Of a stretch of DNA of 64,000 nt, positions 1-8,875 are shown piece by piece; the first letter of the stretch is position 1; every line of letters begins with the position of its first letter. The translations under genes were made by a program, and so were the position numbers. Below the pieces are notes generated by a model. That model saw only the letters and a program-made list of their open reading frames with translations. It did not search any database and was not told where the DNA came from. Origin of the DNA: Lacipirellula parvula (GTDB lineage Bacteria; Planctomycetota; Planctomycetia; Pirellulales; Lacipirellulaceae); contig NZ_AP021861.1 of NCBI RefSeq assembly GCF_009177095.1, forward strand, positions 1,054,001-1,118,000, given 5' to 3'.

Positions 1-888
1 GCACAATCGCAACTGATCGTCCAAGCCGGCGGCGGCGACGTCTGTCGCGTCACGCTTCCGGCTGGCGCGGAGCTTGAGTACGCCTCCGTTGACGGCGTAC
101 CGCAGGCGGCGCCAACGGTCGCCGACGGCGTCTGGCAGGCGCCCGCCGGTTCCAGGTTCCTGCCGCGAGTGTTTCTGCTGAGCTATCGCTTGCCACGCGC
201 GAGCATGAAGTCGTCGCGGCACTTTTCTGTGCCGCAAGTCGCCGTCGACGGCCGCACGTTCGCGCCGCAACGGTCGCTGTGGCAAGTCGTCGACGCACGT
301 TCGGTCGAATCGACCGCCAAGGCCAAGCCGCTCGGCGCCGCCGAATTTGCCGCCGCCGCACGCCGCGGCCAGATCGACGCCTTCCTCGACGCCTACCCGT
401 TGGCGTCGCAGCTCGCGGAGTGGGAACTGCAACTCTGGCGGCAACCCTGGTTCGATCGACTCGACGCGACGGCTGCGAGCGACGATCCCGAAGCCTGGAC
501 GCGATTGCGCGAGCGTTTCGGCAGAAGCTCGTCTTCCAAGAAACCGCCGGCAGACGTAGCCGATGCGCGGGAGCTTCCGTCGCACGAATCGTTGCTCGCG
601 CGTCATTTCCAAGGCGACGATGAGGGCGCGCTGGAGTTAGTTCCGCAACGCGAGCCCCTTCCTTACTTCCGTTGGTTCGGCGCGTTCGCCCTTGTCGCCG
701 CGATCGGCTTCGTCTGGCGGCACCCCGTAGCGACGCATACGATCGCGCTGCCGGTCCGCCGCTGGCCCTACGCCGCCGTCGCTGCCGCGGGCGCGCTCTG
801 GTGGTGGTACCTCACCCCCGCCCTCCCGGGCCTCGCGATCACCGCCGTCGCCGTGATCGCGTATTGGAAGTCCCGCAAGACGCTGTGA
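1..888 (+). CDS. C-terminal part of an unrecognised membrane protein (5' end outside window)
   Basis: The frame is open from the first base, so the N-terminus lies outside the window; 295 residues remain, ending in TGA at 886-888. The first ~210 residues are soluble, Ala/Arg/Trp-rich and match no family I recognise. The last 70 residues contain three hydrophobic stretches, about residues 223-240 (YFRWFGAFALVAAIGF), 256-272 (YAAVAAAGALWWWYL) and 274-290, so the protein is probably anchored by C-terminal membrane helices with a large extramembrane domain before them. It is convergent with the next gene, with 38 bp between the two stops. No function is assigned. Confidence 0.7.
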   Translation, partial: AQSQLIVQAGGGDVCRVTLPAGAELEYASVDGVPQAAPTVADGVWQAPAGSRFLPRVFLLSYRLPRASMKSSRHFSVPQVAVDGRTFAPQRSLWQVVDARSVESTAKAKPLGAAEFAAAARRGQIDAFLDAYPLASQLAEWELQLWRQPWFDRLDATAASDDPEAWTRLRERFGRSSSSKKPPADVADARELPSHESLLARHFQGDDEGALELVPQREPLPYFRWFGAFALVAAIGFVWRHPVATHTIALPVRRWPYAAVAAAGALWWWYLTPALPGLAITAVAVIAYWKSRKTL

Positions 889-926
889 TCGAAGCAACTT
901 CTTTCAGCTTGCGATGGGACTTTCTT

Positions 927-1202
927 TCAGCGGATACGAATGCCGCACAGATGCAAGATCAGCGTCAATACGAACCACACTAGAAACAACGATCCAAGGC
1001 CGCCCACACCCACGCACCACCAGGCCCGCCATTTTCCATAGAGCATGCCGTCGGCGCGGCGAATTGCCCGCAGCGCGTCGATGCCGATAATAAGAGAGTA
1101 AAGTGAGCCGATTCCGCACAGCCAGACGAATGAAAAAATCACGCCGCGATAGAGCCGTGCACTTATTCGTTGTTGCTCGGCCAGGAGTTCAGTATCTGTC
1201 AT
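927..1202 (-). CDS. small two-helix membrane protein, hypothetical
   Basis: This 91-residue protein has a charged N-terminus, a hydrophobic segment at about residues 20-43 (GVIFSFVWLCGIGSLYSLII), a basic loop containing RAIRRADG, and a second segment at about 63-88. That is the layout of a two-pass inner-membrane protein with a very short C-terminal tail. The ATG at 1202 has only a weak purine-rich stretch upstream. It stands alone between a convergent neighbour and a repeat-bearing spacer. I do not recognise the family, and very short membrane ORFs can be chance, so confidence is moderate. Confidence 0.55.
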   Translation of the reverse strand: MTDTELLAEQQRISARLYRGVIFSFVWLCGIGSLYSLIIGIDALRAIRRADGMLYGKWRAWWCVGVGGLGSLFLVWFVLTLILHLCGIRIR

Positions 1203-1377
1203 CGCCCGCCGATTAGCTTGGTGTGATTAAGTAGCTAAGCAGTAGTCAGAATGTCGCGGTGCGAGTATCTGCAGCCTTCCGCGAACATATAAATTTCACT
1301 CCAGTGTCGCTATTTAACCAAATGGATACGGCGTTGTCTACTTAATGTTAGCGAGCGTCATGCCTCGCCAATATCGG

Positions 1378-1399
1378 ACTGGTCGCTTCAGCGACCAGT
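1378..1399. repeat. palindromic repeat family A, copy 1
   Basis: Perfect 10 bp inverted repeat (arm actggtcgct, 2-nt loop), starting 28 bp before and ending 7 bp from the stop of the NDH-2-like gene. The same palindrome with 4 extra identical flanking bases recurs at 2197-2222, inside that gene. Here it could act as an RNA hairpin at the 3' end of the transcript. Confidence 0.9.
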
Positions 1400-1405
1400 G
1401 GCGTT

Positions 1406-2650
1406 TCAAGATTGATAGGCCGGCGGCCGCTGCACCACCGGCGCCGCCGCTTCCAAAATCTCCCGTCGATCGCCCCCGCGCGGCGGATAAATCCGCTCGC
1501 AGTTAATCACCCGCTTCGTCGCCTTCGCCGTGGCGCCGACCGCGACGACATGCCGATCCCACCCTTCGGTGTATAGCGCTCCCCACGGGCCAAGATCGAG
1601 CACGGTGACATACCAATCGATCCGCAGCGGCAACATTGGCAAGCCGAGCAGATCGCACACGACGTTGTGGCCCGCGAACCGCCCCATCGGCCGGCCATGT
1701 TGGCACGACATCACCGAGGCGTGCTGCTCGTCCATCATCGCCACCGCCGAATCGCCGGCAGCGAACACATGAGGCATGCCCTTCACTTGTAGGAACTCGT
1801 TGACCGGTAGCCGGCCGAGCCGGTCGCGCTGGACAGGAAAGAGTTCAGTCAGCTGATTAGCCCGCATCCCCGCGCACCACACGATCGTTCCCGCGGGAAT
1901 GAGTTCCCCCGATTCGAGCGTCGCCCCGGCAGCGCTCAATGCTGAGACGCGCACCCCAGTCCGCGTCTCGACGCCGAGCGCAGTGAGCGCCTCAGCGATT
2001 ACCGGTTGCGCCGCCGCTCCCATGTCGGAACCAATGTGATCGCCATGATCCGCCAAAATCACGCGGACTTCCCTACCCTCTTCACCGCTCGCATCGCGCA
2101 ACGCCCGCAACCGCCCCGGCAACTCCGCCGCGGCTTCAATCCCCGTCAACCCCGCCCCCACGACCAACACCACCCACCGCGCCCGATCCCCCATCGTCGG
2201 ACTGGTCGCTTCAGCGACCAGTCGCCCCAGATGCGACTCCAACCGCGCCGCCCCGTCATACGTATCAATATCAAACGCATACTCTGCAAACCCCGGCAAC
2301 GGCCGCCGCACCAACTCGCTCCCCAGTGCAAAGACCAGCCGATCGTACGCCAGCACCACCGCTCCGCCGGCGCCCTGCACGTCGACCGTCTGTCGTGCAA
2401 AGTCAATCGACCGGACGTCGCCCTCGACCAGCCGCACGCCAATCGGATCGAGCACCTCGGACAGCGGCACCCGCGTCGCCGCTAAGTCGGCCTCGTAGTT
2501 GCGAACGCGAATGCTGTGATACGCATCGCGGTTGACGAGCGTCACCTCGACGTCAGTGCCGCCGATGCCGAGTTCATCAAGCTTCCGCGCCGCTCCGGCC
2601 GCGCTCCACAACCCCGCGAAGCCGCCGCCTAGCACCAAGATCCGTCGCAT
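1406..2650 (-). CDS. FAD-dependent pyridine nucleotide oxidoreductase, NDH-2-like
   Basis: At 414 residues this has the usual length of type II NADH dehydrogenases, which pass electrons from NAD(P)H to quinone without pumping protons, at the cytoplasmic membrane face. Residues 8-13 (GGGFAG) form the N-terminal dinucleotide-binding loop for FAD. A second nucleotide-binding loop, VVGAGLTGIEAAAEL, lies near residue 165, and a FAD-contacting VFAAGDSAV lies near 295, followed by a QHGRPMGR segment typical of the family's C-terminal part. AGGAG sits 5-6 nt before the ATG at 2650. The gene follows a small membrane-protein gene by 39 bp, probably as one operon. Residues ~143-152 (LVAEATSPTM) are encoded by a palindromic repeat. 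It could equally be another NDH-2 relative such as a sulfide:quinone-type enzyme; the substrate is not proven. Confidence 0.85.
   Translation of the reverse strand: MRRILVLGGGFAGLWSAAGAARKLDELGIGGTDVEVTLVNRDAYHSIRVRNYEADLAATRVPLSEVLDPIGVRLVEGDVRSIDFARQTVDVQGAGGAVVLAYDRLVFALGSELVRRPLPGFAEYAFDIDTYDGAARLESHLGRLVAEATSPTMGDRARWVVLVVGAGLTGIEAAAELPGRLRALRDASGEEGREVRVILADHGDHIGSDMGAAAQPVIAEALTALGVETRTGVRVSALSAAGATLESGELIPAGTIVWCAGMRANQLTELFPVQRDRLGRLPVNEFLQVKGMPHVFAAGDSAVAMMDEQHASVMSCQHGRPMGRFAGHNVVCDLLGLPMLPLRIDWYVTVLDLGPWGALYTEGWDRHVVAVGATAKATKRVINCERIYPPRGGDRREILEAAAPVVQRPPAYQS
2201..2222. repeat. palindromic repeat family A, copy 2, inside coding sequence
   Basis: Identical to the palindrome at 1378-1399, with 26 identical bases if the flank is included (2197-2222). 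It is read in frame as part of LVAEATSPTM, in the linker before the second nucleotide-binding domain of the NDH-2-like protein. Confidence 0.9.
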
Positions 2651-2689
2651 ACCAGCTCCTGCCGCCTTGTCGTCCGTATGATGGCTATC

Positions 2690-2959
2690 TCAAGAATGCT
2701 TCCGCTGCCGCCACTCGTTCCAAGCATAACGCACGAACGCTCCGAGCCCCGCGAAGCGGTACGTCGGGTCAACGTAGTGCTCAATCACGTAGAACGCAAA
2801 GTAATACGCCCGGCAGAACGCCCACACCGCGATGCCCACGAGCAGCGCCAACTGCCAGTCCGGATACTTCACGAGGCACAGCCCGACGGCGAGCGTCCCG
2901 AGTGCGACGAACAGCGCTCCCTTCGCGTAGAGGACGCGCTTGCTGGTGATGTCACCCAT
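2690..2959 (-). CDS. small two-helix membrane protein upstream of the NDH-2-like gene
   Basis: 89 residues from the ATG at 2959, which is preceded by AGGGAG at a normal distance; the frame is open further upstream but has no better site. Residues ~10-27 (YAKGALFVALGTLAVGLCLV) and ~33-55 (LALLVGIAVWAFCRAYYFAF) are hydrophobic and probably membrane-spanning, followed by an amphipathic tail rich in Tyr, Trp and Arg. The stop lies 39 bp before the NDH-2-like start on the same strand, so the two are probably co-transcribed. A membrane partner for the oxidoreductase is possible but is inference from position only. No family is recognised. Confidence 0.7.
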   Translation of the reverse strand: MGDITSKRVLYAKGALFVALGTLAVGLCLVKYPDWQLALLVGIAVWAFCRAYYFAFYVIEHYVDPTYRFAGLGAFVRYAWNEWRQRKHS

Positions 2960-3274
2960 CGCTCCACTCCCTGCCGCCGGTCGGCCAAGCCGCTCAGAAG
3001 TTGTTCGAGAAACCAAAAACCTAAAAGTTTCCACTCGAAAACGGCTACTCAATCTGTAATGCTCATGCTGTGTAATTGTTGCCTGAGCGAGCAGACGCTT
3101 GAGTTGTTGCGGATCGATCGTTCAACCGCGAGACCGCATGACAATTGGTCGTTAGTGACGCGACTTGCGAACGCTGGCGACAAAATCTTGCGCCTTGCTC
3201 ATTGAACGCAGGCGCCCGCCTAGACAACAAGTTACGACGACGCCTCACGACGCAAGTCGACAGCCTCCTTAATT

Positions 3275-4645
3275 ATGTCGCCAAAAACGAACATGACGAC
3301 AAAATCACGACAAATAGCAATGCAGCCCCCAGCAGCCGCGGGTCAACGACCCGCCGGAGCGACCCTCAACAAGCTCCGCCCCTCACACCTTCTGCTCACA
3401 CTCGTCACCGCAATCACCGCCGGCTGCACCCCGCCAGTCGCCGAGCGTACCGAACCAATCCGCCCGGTGAAGACGATGGTCGTCGCCGCCGGCGGCGACG
3501 TTCGCACCCGCATCTTTCCCGGCGTCGCTGAAGCCGCCCGCCGCGTCGAACTCGCCTTCCAGGTCCCCGGCGTCCTGGTGAAGTTCCCGGTGAAGGAAGG
3601 CCAGCGCGTCGCGAAGGGCGAGGTCATCGGCGAGCTCCGCCCGGACGAGTTCCAGGCTCGGCTCACGCAGCTGCAAGGCGAGCTCGACCAAGCCCGCGCC
3701 GTCCTCCGGCGGCTCCAATCGGGCGAACGCCCCGAAGAAACGCTCCGCCGCGAATCGCAAGTTCGCGCTGCCGCGGCCCGCATGGCCAACGCTCGCGCTG
3801 AGTATGGCCGCTTCGAACAGCTCGTCCGCAACAGCGCCGTCTCGCGATCGCAGTACGAAATCGCCGAGACTGCCTATCAAGTCGCTCAAGAGGAATATCA
3901 AGCGGCCGTTCAATTGCTCGAGAAGGGAGCGATCGGCCGCGAGGAGGATATCGACGCCCAAGCGGCGACGGTTCGCGGCCTCGAAGGTCGCGTCGTCGAA
4001 GCCGCCCTGCAACTGAGCGACGCCACGCTCGTCGCGCCCTACGACGGCGTCATCGCTCAACGCTTTGTCGAAGAGGGGCAGAACGTCCGTGCGAAGGAGC
4101 CGATCGTTCGTTTCCAAGATGTGGAAGAAATCGAAGTCGTCGTCGACGTTCCCGAAACGGTGATGGCCGCCGACATTCGCACGGCCGACGTGATCGATCT
4201 GCAAGCCGAGTTCAGCGGCGCCCCCGGCCTCCGCTTCCCCGTCGAAATTCGTGAAATCGCCCAGGTCGCCGACCCGACGACGCAGACATTCAAAGTCCGC
4301 ACCGCGATGCAGGCGCCGACCGACGTGACGATTCTCCCCGGCATGACGGGCACGGTGACCGCCGACTTCCGCCGCGCCAGCGTGCTGGGCGATCGGTTGC
4401 TCGTCCCCGTCTCGGCGGTGGTGAAGAAAGACGCCGGCGACCAGATCGTGTGGGTGATTGAAGGCGATGGAGATGCCCAAAAGGTCGCCAAACGCACCGT
4501 GAAGCTAGGCGACGCCAGCGGCGGCGACATCGAGATCGTCGATGGCCTGGCGCCCGGCGATCGCATCGCCATCGCCGGCGCCTCGCGACTCCGCGACGGC
4601 ATGCTAGTTCGCGACCTCGGCGATCAGCTTGGGGGCGCGCAATGA
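3275..4645 (+). CDS. RND efflux periplasmic adaptor (HlyD/AcrA-type membrane-fusion lipoprotein)
   Basis: 456 residues. This is the periplasmic adaptor that links an inner-membrane RND pump to an outer-membrane channel. A lipoprotein signal LLLTLVTAITAGC ends in the lipidated Cys51. Then follow a lipoyl-like half motif (VLVKFPVKEGQRVAKGEVIG), a long alpha-helical hairpin rich in Ala, Glu and Arg (about residues 120-230), the second lipoyl half (LVAPYDGVIAQRFVEEGQNV) and a beta-barrel domain ending about residue 440. The start is uncertain: 3275, 3293 and 3320 are all in-frame ATGs without a clear ribosome site, and a palindromic repeat lies between them and the signal peptide. It overlaps the pump gene by ATGA (4642-4645), so the two are translationally coupled. 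Confidence 0.92.
   Translation: MSPKTNMTTKSRQIAMQPPAAAGQRPAGATLNKLRPSHLLLTLVTAITAGCTPPVAERTEPIRPVKTMVVAAGGDVRTRIFPGVAEAARRVELAFQVPGVLVKFPVKEGQRVAKGEVIGELRPDEFQARLTQLQGELDQARAVLRRLQSGERPEETLRRESQVRAAAARMANARAEYGRFEQLVRNSAVSRSQYEIAETAYQVAQEEYQAAVQLLEKGAIGREEDIDAQAATVRGLEGRVVEAALQLSDATLVAPYDGVIAQRFVEEGQNVRAKEPIVRFQDVEEIEVVVDVPETVMAADIRTADVIDLQAEFSGAPGLRFPVEIREIAQVADPTTQTFKVRTAMQAPTDVTILPGMTGTVTADFRRASVLGDRLLVPVSAVVKKDAGDQIVWVIEGDGDAQKVAKRTVKLGDASGGDIEIVDGLAPGDRIAIAGASRLRDGMLVRDLGDQLGGAQ
3338..3354. repeat. palindromic repeat family B, copy 1, inside coding sequence
   Basis: Perfect 7 bp stem (gcgggtc, loop aac). It is read as part of AAAGQRPAGA in the N-terminal extension of the RND adaptor, before the signal peptide. 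A related sequence with the same flanks (ccag-agccgcggg and cgccgg) occurs between genes at 40711-40740. Confidence 0.75.
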
Positions 4646-7600
4646 ATCTCGGCGTCCTCACCGTTCAAAAAAATCGCATCGCGTTCGTCTCGATGCTCCT
4701 CATCGTCGTGGGCGGCATCGTCGCTTACCAGCGGATGGGGCGGCTCGAAGATCCCGAATTCACGATCAAAGAAGCCCTCGTCATCACTCCTTATCCCGGG
4801 GCCAGTGCCGAGGACGTCGCCCGCGAGGTGACGAACCCGATCGAAATCGCCGTCCAGCAACTCGGCCAACTCGAACGGGTCGAGTCCGAGTCGTCGCGCG
4901 GTCGCTCGGTAGTAAGCGTCGTGATCAAGGATGAATTCGACAAGCATTCGATCCCGCAGGTCTGGGACGAGCTCCGCCGCAAGATCGCCGACGCCCAGCC
5001 GCAGCTGCCCCCCGGCGCCCGCGGGCAGTCGATGGTAATCGACGATTTCGGCGACGTTTACGGCATCTTCCTCGCAATCACCGGCGAAGGTTATTCGCAG
5101 CAAGAACTCCGTCGCTACGCAGAATTTCTCCGCCGCGAACTGTTGCTCGCAACTGATGTGAAGAAGGTCGATCTCTTCAGCGAGCAGCAAGAACTCGTTT
5201 ACCTCGAACTCTCGCGGCATCGCCTCGCGCAGCTCGGGCTCAACGAGGAAGAAATCTACGCGCAGCTGCAAGCCCGCAACGTCGTCGCCGACGGCGGCCG
5301 CGTCCAGGTCGGCGACGAGCATTTGGCGCTCGATCCCAAGGGCGGCTTCAACTCTGCCGACGAAATGCTGGAACTGGTGATCGGTTCCGACCGCTCCGGC
5401 CGGCAACTCATCCTGCGCGACGTGGCGACCATCGAGCGGGCCGACCGCGATCCGCCGCGGCGGATCCTGAAGTACGACGGCCAGCAGGCGATTGGCCTCG
5501 GCATCTCGACGGTGCAAGGGGGCAACGTCGTCACGATGGGCCAGGCCGTTCGCGCGAAGCTCAATGAGCTCAAACGCAACCAGCCGATTGGCATCGAGAT
5601 CGAAGAGATCAACTTCCAGCCTGAAGCGGTCACCGCCGCTACCAGCGATTTCATCTTCAATCTCATCAAGGCGGTGAGCATCGTCGTCATCGTCCTCATG
5701 TTCGCGATGGGGCTGAAGACCGGTCTCATCATCGGCATGGTCCTCTTCCTCACGATCATGGCGACGTTCCTGGTGATGTTCCTCGACGGCGACATCCTCA
5801 TGGAGCGGATCTCGCTCGGGGCGCTGATTATCGCCCTCTGCATGCTCACCGACAACGCGATCATCATCATCGAGGGGATCAAAGTCGGCATCGAAGCGGG
5901 CCGCGAAAAGATGGAGGTCGTCCGCGAGGCGGTCTTCTACAACCAGTGGCCGCTGTTCGGCGCGACAGCGATCGCGGTGATCGCGTTCGCGGCGATTGGG
6001 CTCTCGAACGATAGTACGGGCGAGTACTGCAACTCGCTCTTTTGGGTGATTTTCATATCGCTCACGCTCAGTTGGATTTCGGCAATCACGCTCACGCCGC
6101 TGCTGAGCAGCATGTTTTTCTCACCGAAAGCTCCCGCAGCCGCCGGCGAGACTGACAAATCCGATCCTTACGGCGGGCCGATCTTCACGGCGTACCGCAA
6201 TCTGCTCGCACTTTCGCTCCGCTGGCGCGGCCTCGTCATGGTCCTCTCGGTCGTGGCGTTCATCGCCTCGCTGTGGGGCTTCGGCTACGTCAAGCAAAGC
6301 TTCTTCCCGCCGGCGACGCGGCCGCAATTTATGGTCGACGTGTTCCTGCCGGCCGGGACCCACATCCGCGAAACCGAATCGACCGCCGCCGCGATCGAGG
6401 CCTACATCCAAGAGCAGCCCGGCGTCAGCAACGTCACCACCTTCGTTGGCGGCGGCGGGTTGCGGTTCATGCTCGTCTACTCGCCCGAACGCGAGAATCG
6501 CGCCTACGTGCAGTTTCTGGTGGACGTAAGCGATCCGAACGACATCAGCCAGCTAATCCTCGATATCCAAAAAGAACTCGACGAGCGCTTCCCCAACGCC
6601 AACGCCGTCGCGAAGAAGTTCCTGCTCGGCCCGGGCGCCGGCGGCCGCGTACAAGCTAGGTTCCAAGGGCCCGATCCCGCCGTGTTACGGCGCCTTGCCG
6701 ATCGCGCGGTGCGAGCGATCGAAGACGACGGCAACGCCATCGGCGTGCGGCACGATTGGCGTGAGCGCGAGAAGGTGATTCGCCCCGACCTGTTCGAACT
6801 ACAAGCCCGTCGCAACGGCATTACGCGGGTCGAGGTGGCCCGCGCACTCGAGTCGGGCTTCGAAGGCCGCCCCGTCGGCTTCTTCCGCGAGCCAGGCGCC
6901 GACCGCGGGCTGTTCCCGCAAGAGACGCGGCTGCTCCCGATCGTCGCCCGCCCGCCGCTTGCCGAGCGGAACGACGTCGACGCCCTGCGCAGCATGCAGA
7001 TCTGGAGCCCGGTGGCGGGGCGGATGATTCCGCTCAGTCAGGTCGTCTCTTCGGTCGACGTCGGTTGGGAAGATCCAGTGGTGATGCGTCGCGACCGCTT
7101 CCCGACGATCACCGTCCACGCCGATCCTCGCAGCGGATTGCCGAGCGAACTCTTTGGCCGCATTCGCGCCGACGTGGAGAAGATCAAACTTCCCGCTGGC
7201 TATTCATTCGAATGGGGCGGCGAGTACGAAGACTCAAGCAACGCCCGCGCGGCCCTCGCCAAGTCGCTCCCCGCGGCGCTCGCGCTCATGGTGCTGATTG
7301 TCGTTTGCCTGTTCAACTCGATCCGCACGACGCTGGTGATCTGGCTGATCGCCCCGCTGGCGATCATTGGCGTGACCGTCGGGCTACTGCTTACCGGAAT
7401 GCCGTTCGGGTTCATGGCCCTGCTCGGCGTCCTGTCGCTTGGCGGCGAGCAGATCAAGAACTCGATCGTCGTGCTGAGCAAAGTCTTCCAGGAGATTCAG
7501 CGCGGGGCCGATCCCTACCGGGCCCTCCTCAGCGGCAGCGTCGCCAAGCTGCGGCCGGTGATGATGGTTGCGATCACCACGGTGCTCGGCATGATCCCGC

Positions 7601-7752
7601 TGACGCAAGACCCGTTCTTCGCGTCGATGGCCGTGGCGATAATGTTCGGCCTGTCGTTCGCGTGCGTGCTCACGCTGATCGTGGCGCCGGTGCTGTTCGC
7701 GATCTTCTACGGCATCCACGAACCGGCGCCGGTGAAGAAGAAGCGGAAGTAA
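4642..7752 (+). CDS. RND family efflux pump, inner-membrane permease (AcrB/HAE-like)
   Basis: 1036 residues, the normal length for this family, which exports drugs, detergents or other small molecules using the proton gradient. It has the N-terminal helix with the KNRIAFVSMLLIVVGGI segment, a first periplasmic porter domain, the cluster of membrane helices TM2-TM6 from about residue 335, a second porter domain after residue ~560, and a C-terminal helix cluster from ~875. The proton-relay region in TM4 reads LTDNAIIIIEG, so one of the two aspartates of AcrB is Asn here, as in many family members. The TM10 lysine is kept (GGEQIKNSIVV). It is coupled to the adaptor gene by an ATGA overlap. No outer-membrane channel gene lies beside it, so the pump must use one encoded elsewhere. 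Substrate unknown. Confidence 0.95.
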   Translation: MNLGVLTVQKNRIAFVSMLLIVVGGIVAYQRMGRLEDPEFTIKEALVITPYPGASAEDVAREVTNPIEIAVQQLGQLERVESESSRGRSVVSVVIKDEFDKHSIPQVWDELRRKIADAQPQLPPGARGQSMVIDDFGDVYGIFLAITGEGYSQQELRRYAEFLRRELLLATDVKKVDLFSEQQELVYLELSRHRLAQLGLNEEEIYAQLQARNVVADGGRVQVGDEHLALDPKGGFNSADEMLELVIGSDRSGRQLILRDVATIERADRDPPRRILKYDGQQAIGLGISTVQGGNVVTMGQAVRAKLNELKRNQPIGIEIEEINFQPEAVTAATSDFIFNLIKAVSIVVIVLMFAMGLKTGLIIGMVLFLTIMATFLVMFLDGDILMERISLGALIIALCMLTDNAIIIIEGIKVGIEAGREKMEVVREAVFYNQWPLFGATAIAVIAFAAIGLSNDSTGEYCNSLFWVIFISLTLSWISAITLTPLLSSMFFSPKAPAAAGETDKSDPYGGPIFTAYRNLLALSLRWRGLVMVLSVVAFIASLWGFGYVKQSFFPPATRPQFMVDVFLPAGTHIRETESTAAAIEAYIQEQPGVSNVTTFVGGGGLRFMLVYSPERENRAYVQFLVDVSDPNDISQLILDIQKELDERFPNANAVAKKFLLGPGAGGRVQARFQGPDPAVLRRLADRAVRAIEDDGNAIGVRHDWREREKVIRPDLFELQARRNGITRVEVARALESGFEGRPVGFFREPGADRGLFPQETRLLPIVARPPLAERNDVDALRSMQIWSPVAGRMIPLSQVVSSVDVGWEDPVVMRRDRFPTITVHADPRSGLPSELFGRIRADVEKIKLPAGYSFEWGGEYEDSSNARAALAKSLPAALALMVLIVVCLFNSIRTTLVIWLIAPLAIIGVTVGLLLTGMPFGFMALLGVLSLGGEQIKNSIVVLSKVFQEIQRGADPYRALLSGSVAKLRPVMMVAITTVLGMIPLTQDPFFASMAVAIMFGLSFACVLTLIVAPVLFAIFYGIHEPAPVKKKRK

Positions 7753-7755
7753 ACC

Positions 7756-8691
7756 CTAGCGCCGGCGGGAAACGCGCCGCACCGGACCGGCCACGTGTCC
7801 CGGATACTGCTTCATCGCGGCGTCGACCGCCTCGAGATTGTTGCGGCCCGTGACAACGACCCACAGCGGAGGACCGAACTTACCGGCGGCCGGATAGAGC
7901 GTCACTTCCCACAGCGAAGTGACGCCCGCCTGGATCGCCTGCATGTTGAGCTGCAGCAATGCGATCTGCCGCTGCACTTGCTCGTCTTGTTGCCGCGCGG
8001 CGGCAAGCGACCGCAGCAAGAAGCCCATGTCCTCTTCTGCTTCGTAGTCTTGCTTGGCATGCGCGGCGAGCCACTTCTCCCAGCCCGGCTGGAGGAGCTT
8101 GAGGTCGGCGTCGCTAAGCAAAAAGAACGGCACGGCAAACTCATCGCCGCTCTCGGCTTCGATGACGATGCCTTGCACATGGAAGGTCTGCGGCTTGTCT
8201 CCCTCGGCGATCAGCCAGCGACGCAACTCGCGGCCGTTGGCTTGGGCGATCTTCCCCTCATGGGCGACGAGCTGCGGCACGATTTGCTGATAGAACTCCG
8301 GCAGGTTGTTCATCAACCGGTCGTTGACGAAGATCCGATTGCGGCGGCGATCGATCGTCACGTCGCGATCGGCGAAATCAACAACCTTCCCTTTGATGGT
8401 CAGCCCGCTCTTAAGGGTCCACTCCTGGGCCGCGTCGAGCGACTTGGTCGAGCTTTCTTCCGCTTCCTTCGACTTGAGGTATTCGCGGTCCGCGTCGGAG
8501 AGGTCGGCGATGGCGAACGCCGCGAGCTCGTGATCGCCGCGCCGCAGCACGACCACCTCGTCGTCGAACGACACAAGGTCGGCCTCCAGCGAGTATTCGC
8601 CCGACTTGTCGGCCCATTCACGGGCATCCACGGGGCTCAGCACGAGGGAGCTGCAAACGATCGAGGCAAACGCGGCAGTCGAAAAACGCAC
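7756..8691 (-). CDS. secreted SHD1 (Sla1-homology) domain protein
   Basis: 311 residues with a Sec signal peptide (about residues 1-23, ending SPVDA). Residues 24-75 (REWADKSGEYSLEADLVSFD, then the DREYLKSK end) match the short SHD1-like domain that is abundant in exported planctomycete proteins, where its role is unknown. A second related segment (EWTLKSGLTIKGKVVDFADR) follows near residue 95, so the N-terminal half may contain two copies. The remaining ~200 residues are predicted soluble, with no motif I can name. Its stop faces the RND pump stop with only 3 bp between them. Confidence 0.8.
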   Translation of the reverse strand: MRFSTAAFASIVCSSLVLSPVDAREWADKSGEYSLEADLVSFDDEVVVLRRGDHELAAFAIADLSDADREYLKSKEAEESSTKSLDAAQEWTLKSGLTIKGKVVDFADRDVTIDRRRNRIFVNDRLMNNLPEFYQQIVPQLVAHEGKIAQANGRELRRWLIAEGDKPQTFHVQGIVIEAESGDEFAVPFFLLSDADLKLLQPGWEKWLAAHAKQDYEAEEDMGFLLRSLAAARQQDEQVQRQIALLQLNMQAIQAGVTSLWEVTLYPAAGKFGPPLWVVVTGRNNLEAVDAAMKQYPGHVAGPVRRVSRRR

Positions 8692-8875
8692 GGCAGGGCT
8701 CCTGCGCCGGTGATCATCAAGTTTCAGAGGGACTTTTATATTACTTCAAGCAGCGGGCCGCGTCAGCCTTCCCGGGCGGCGGGAGTGTCCCGGCGACGGG
8801 CCCGCCATTTCCCCGCACCTGCGGCGGCTTTAGAATCACTCGCTCCCCTCCCCCGCGTCTCGATTTCGGCCGACG

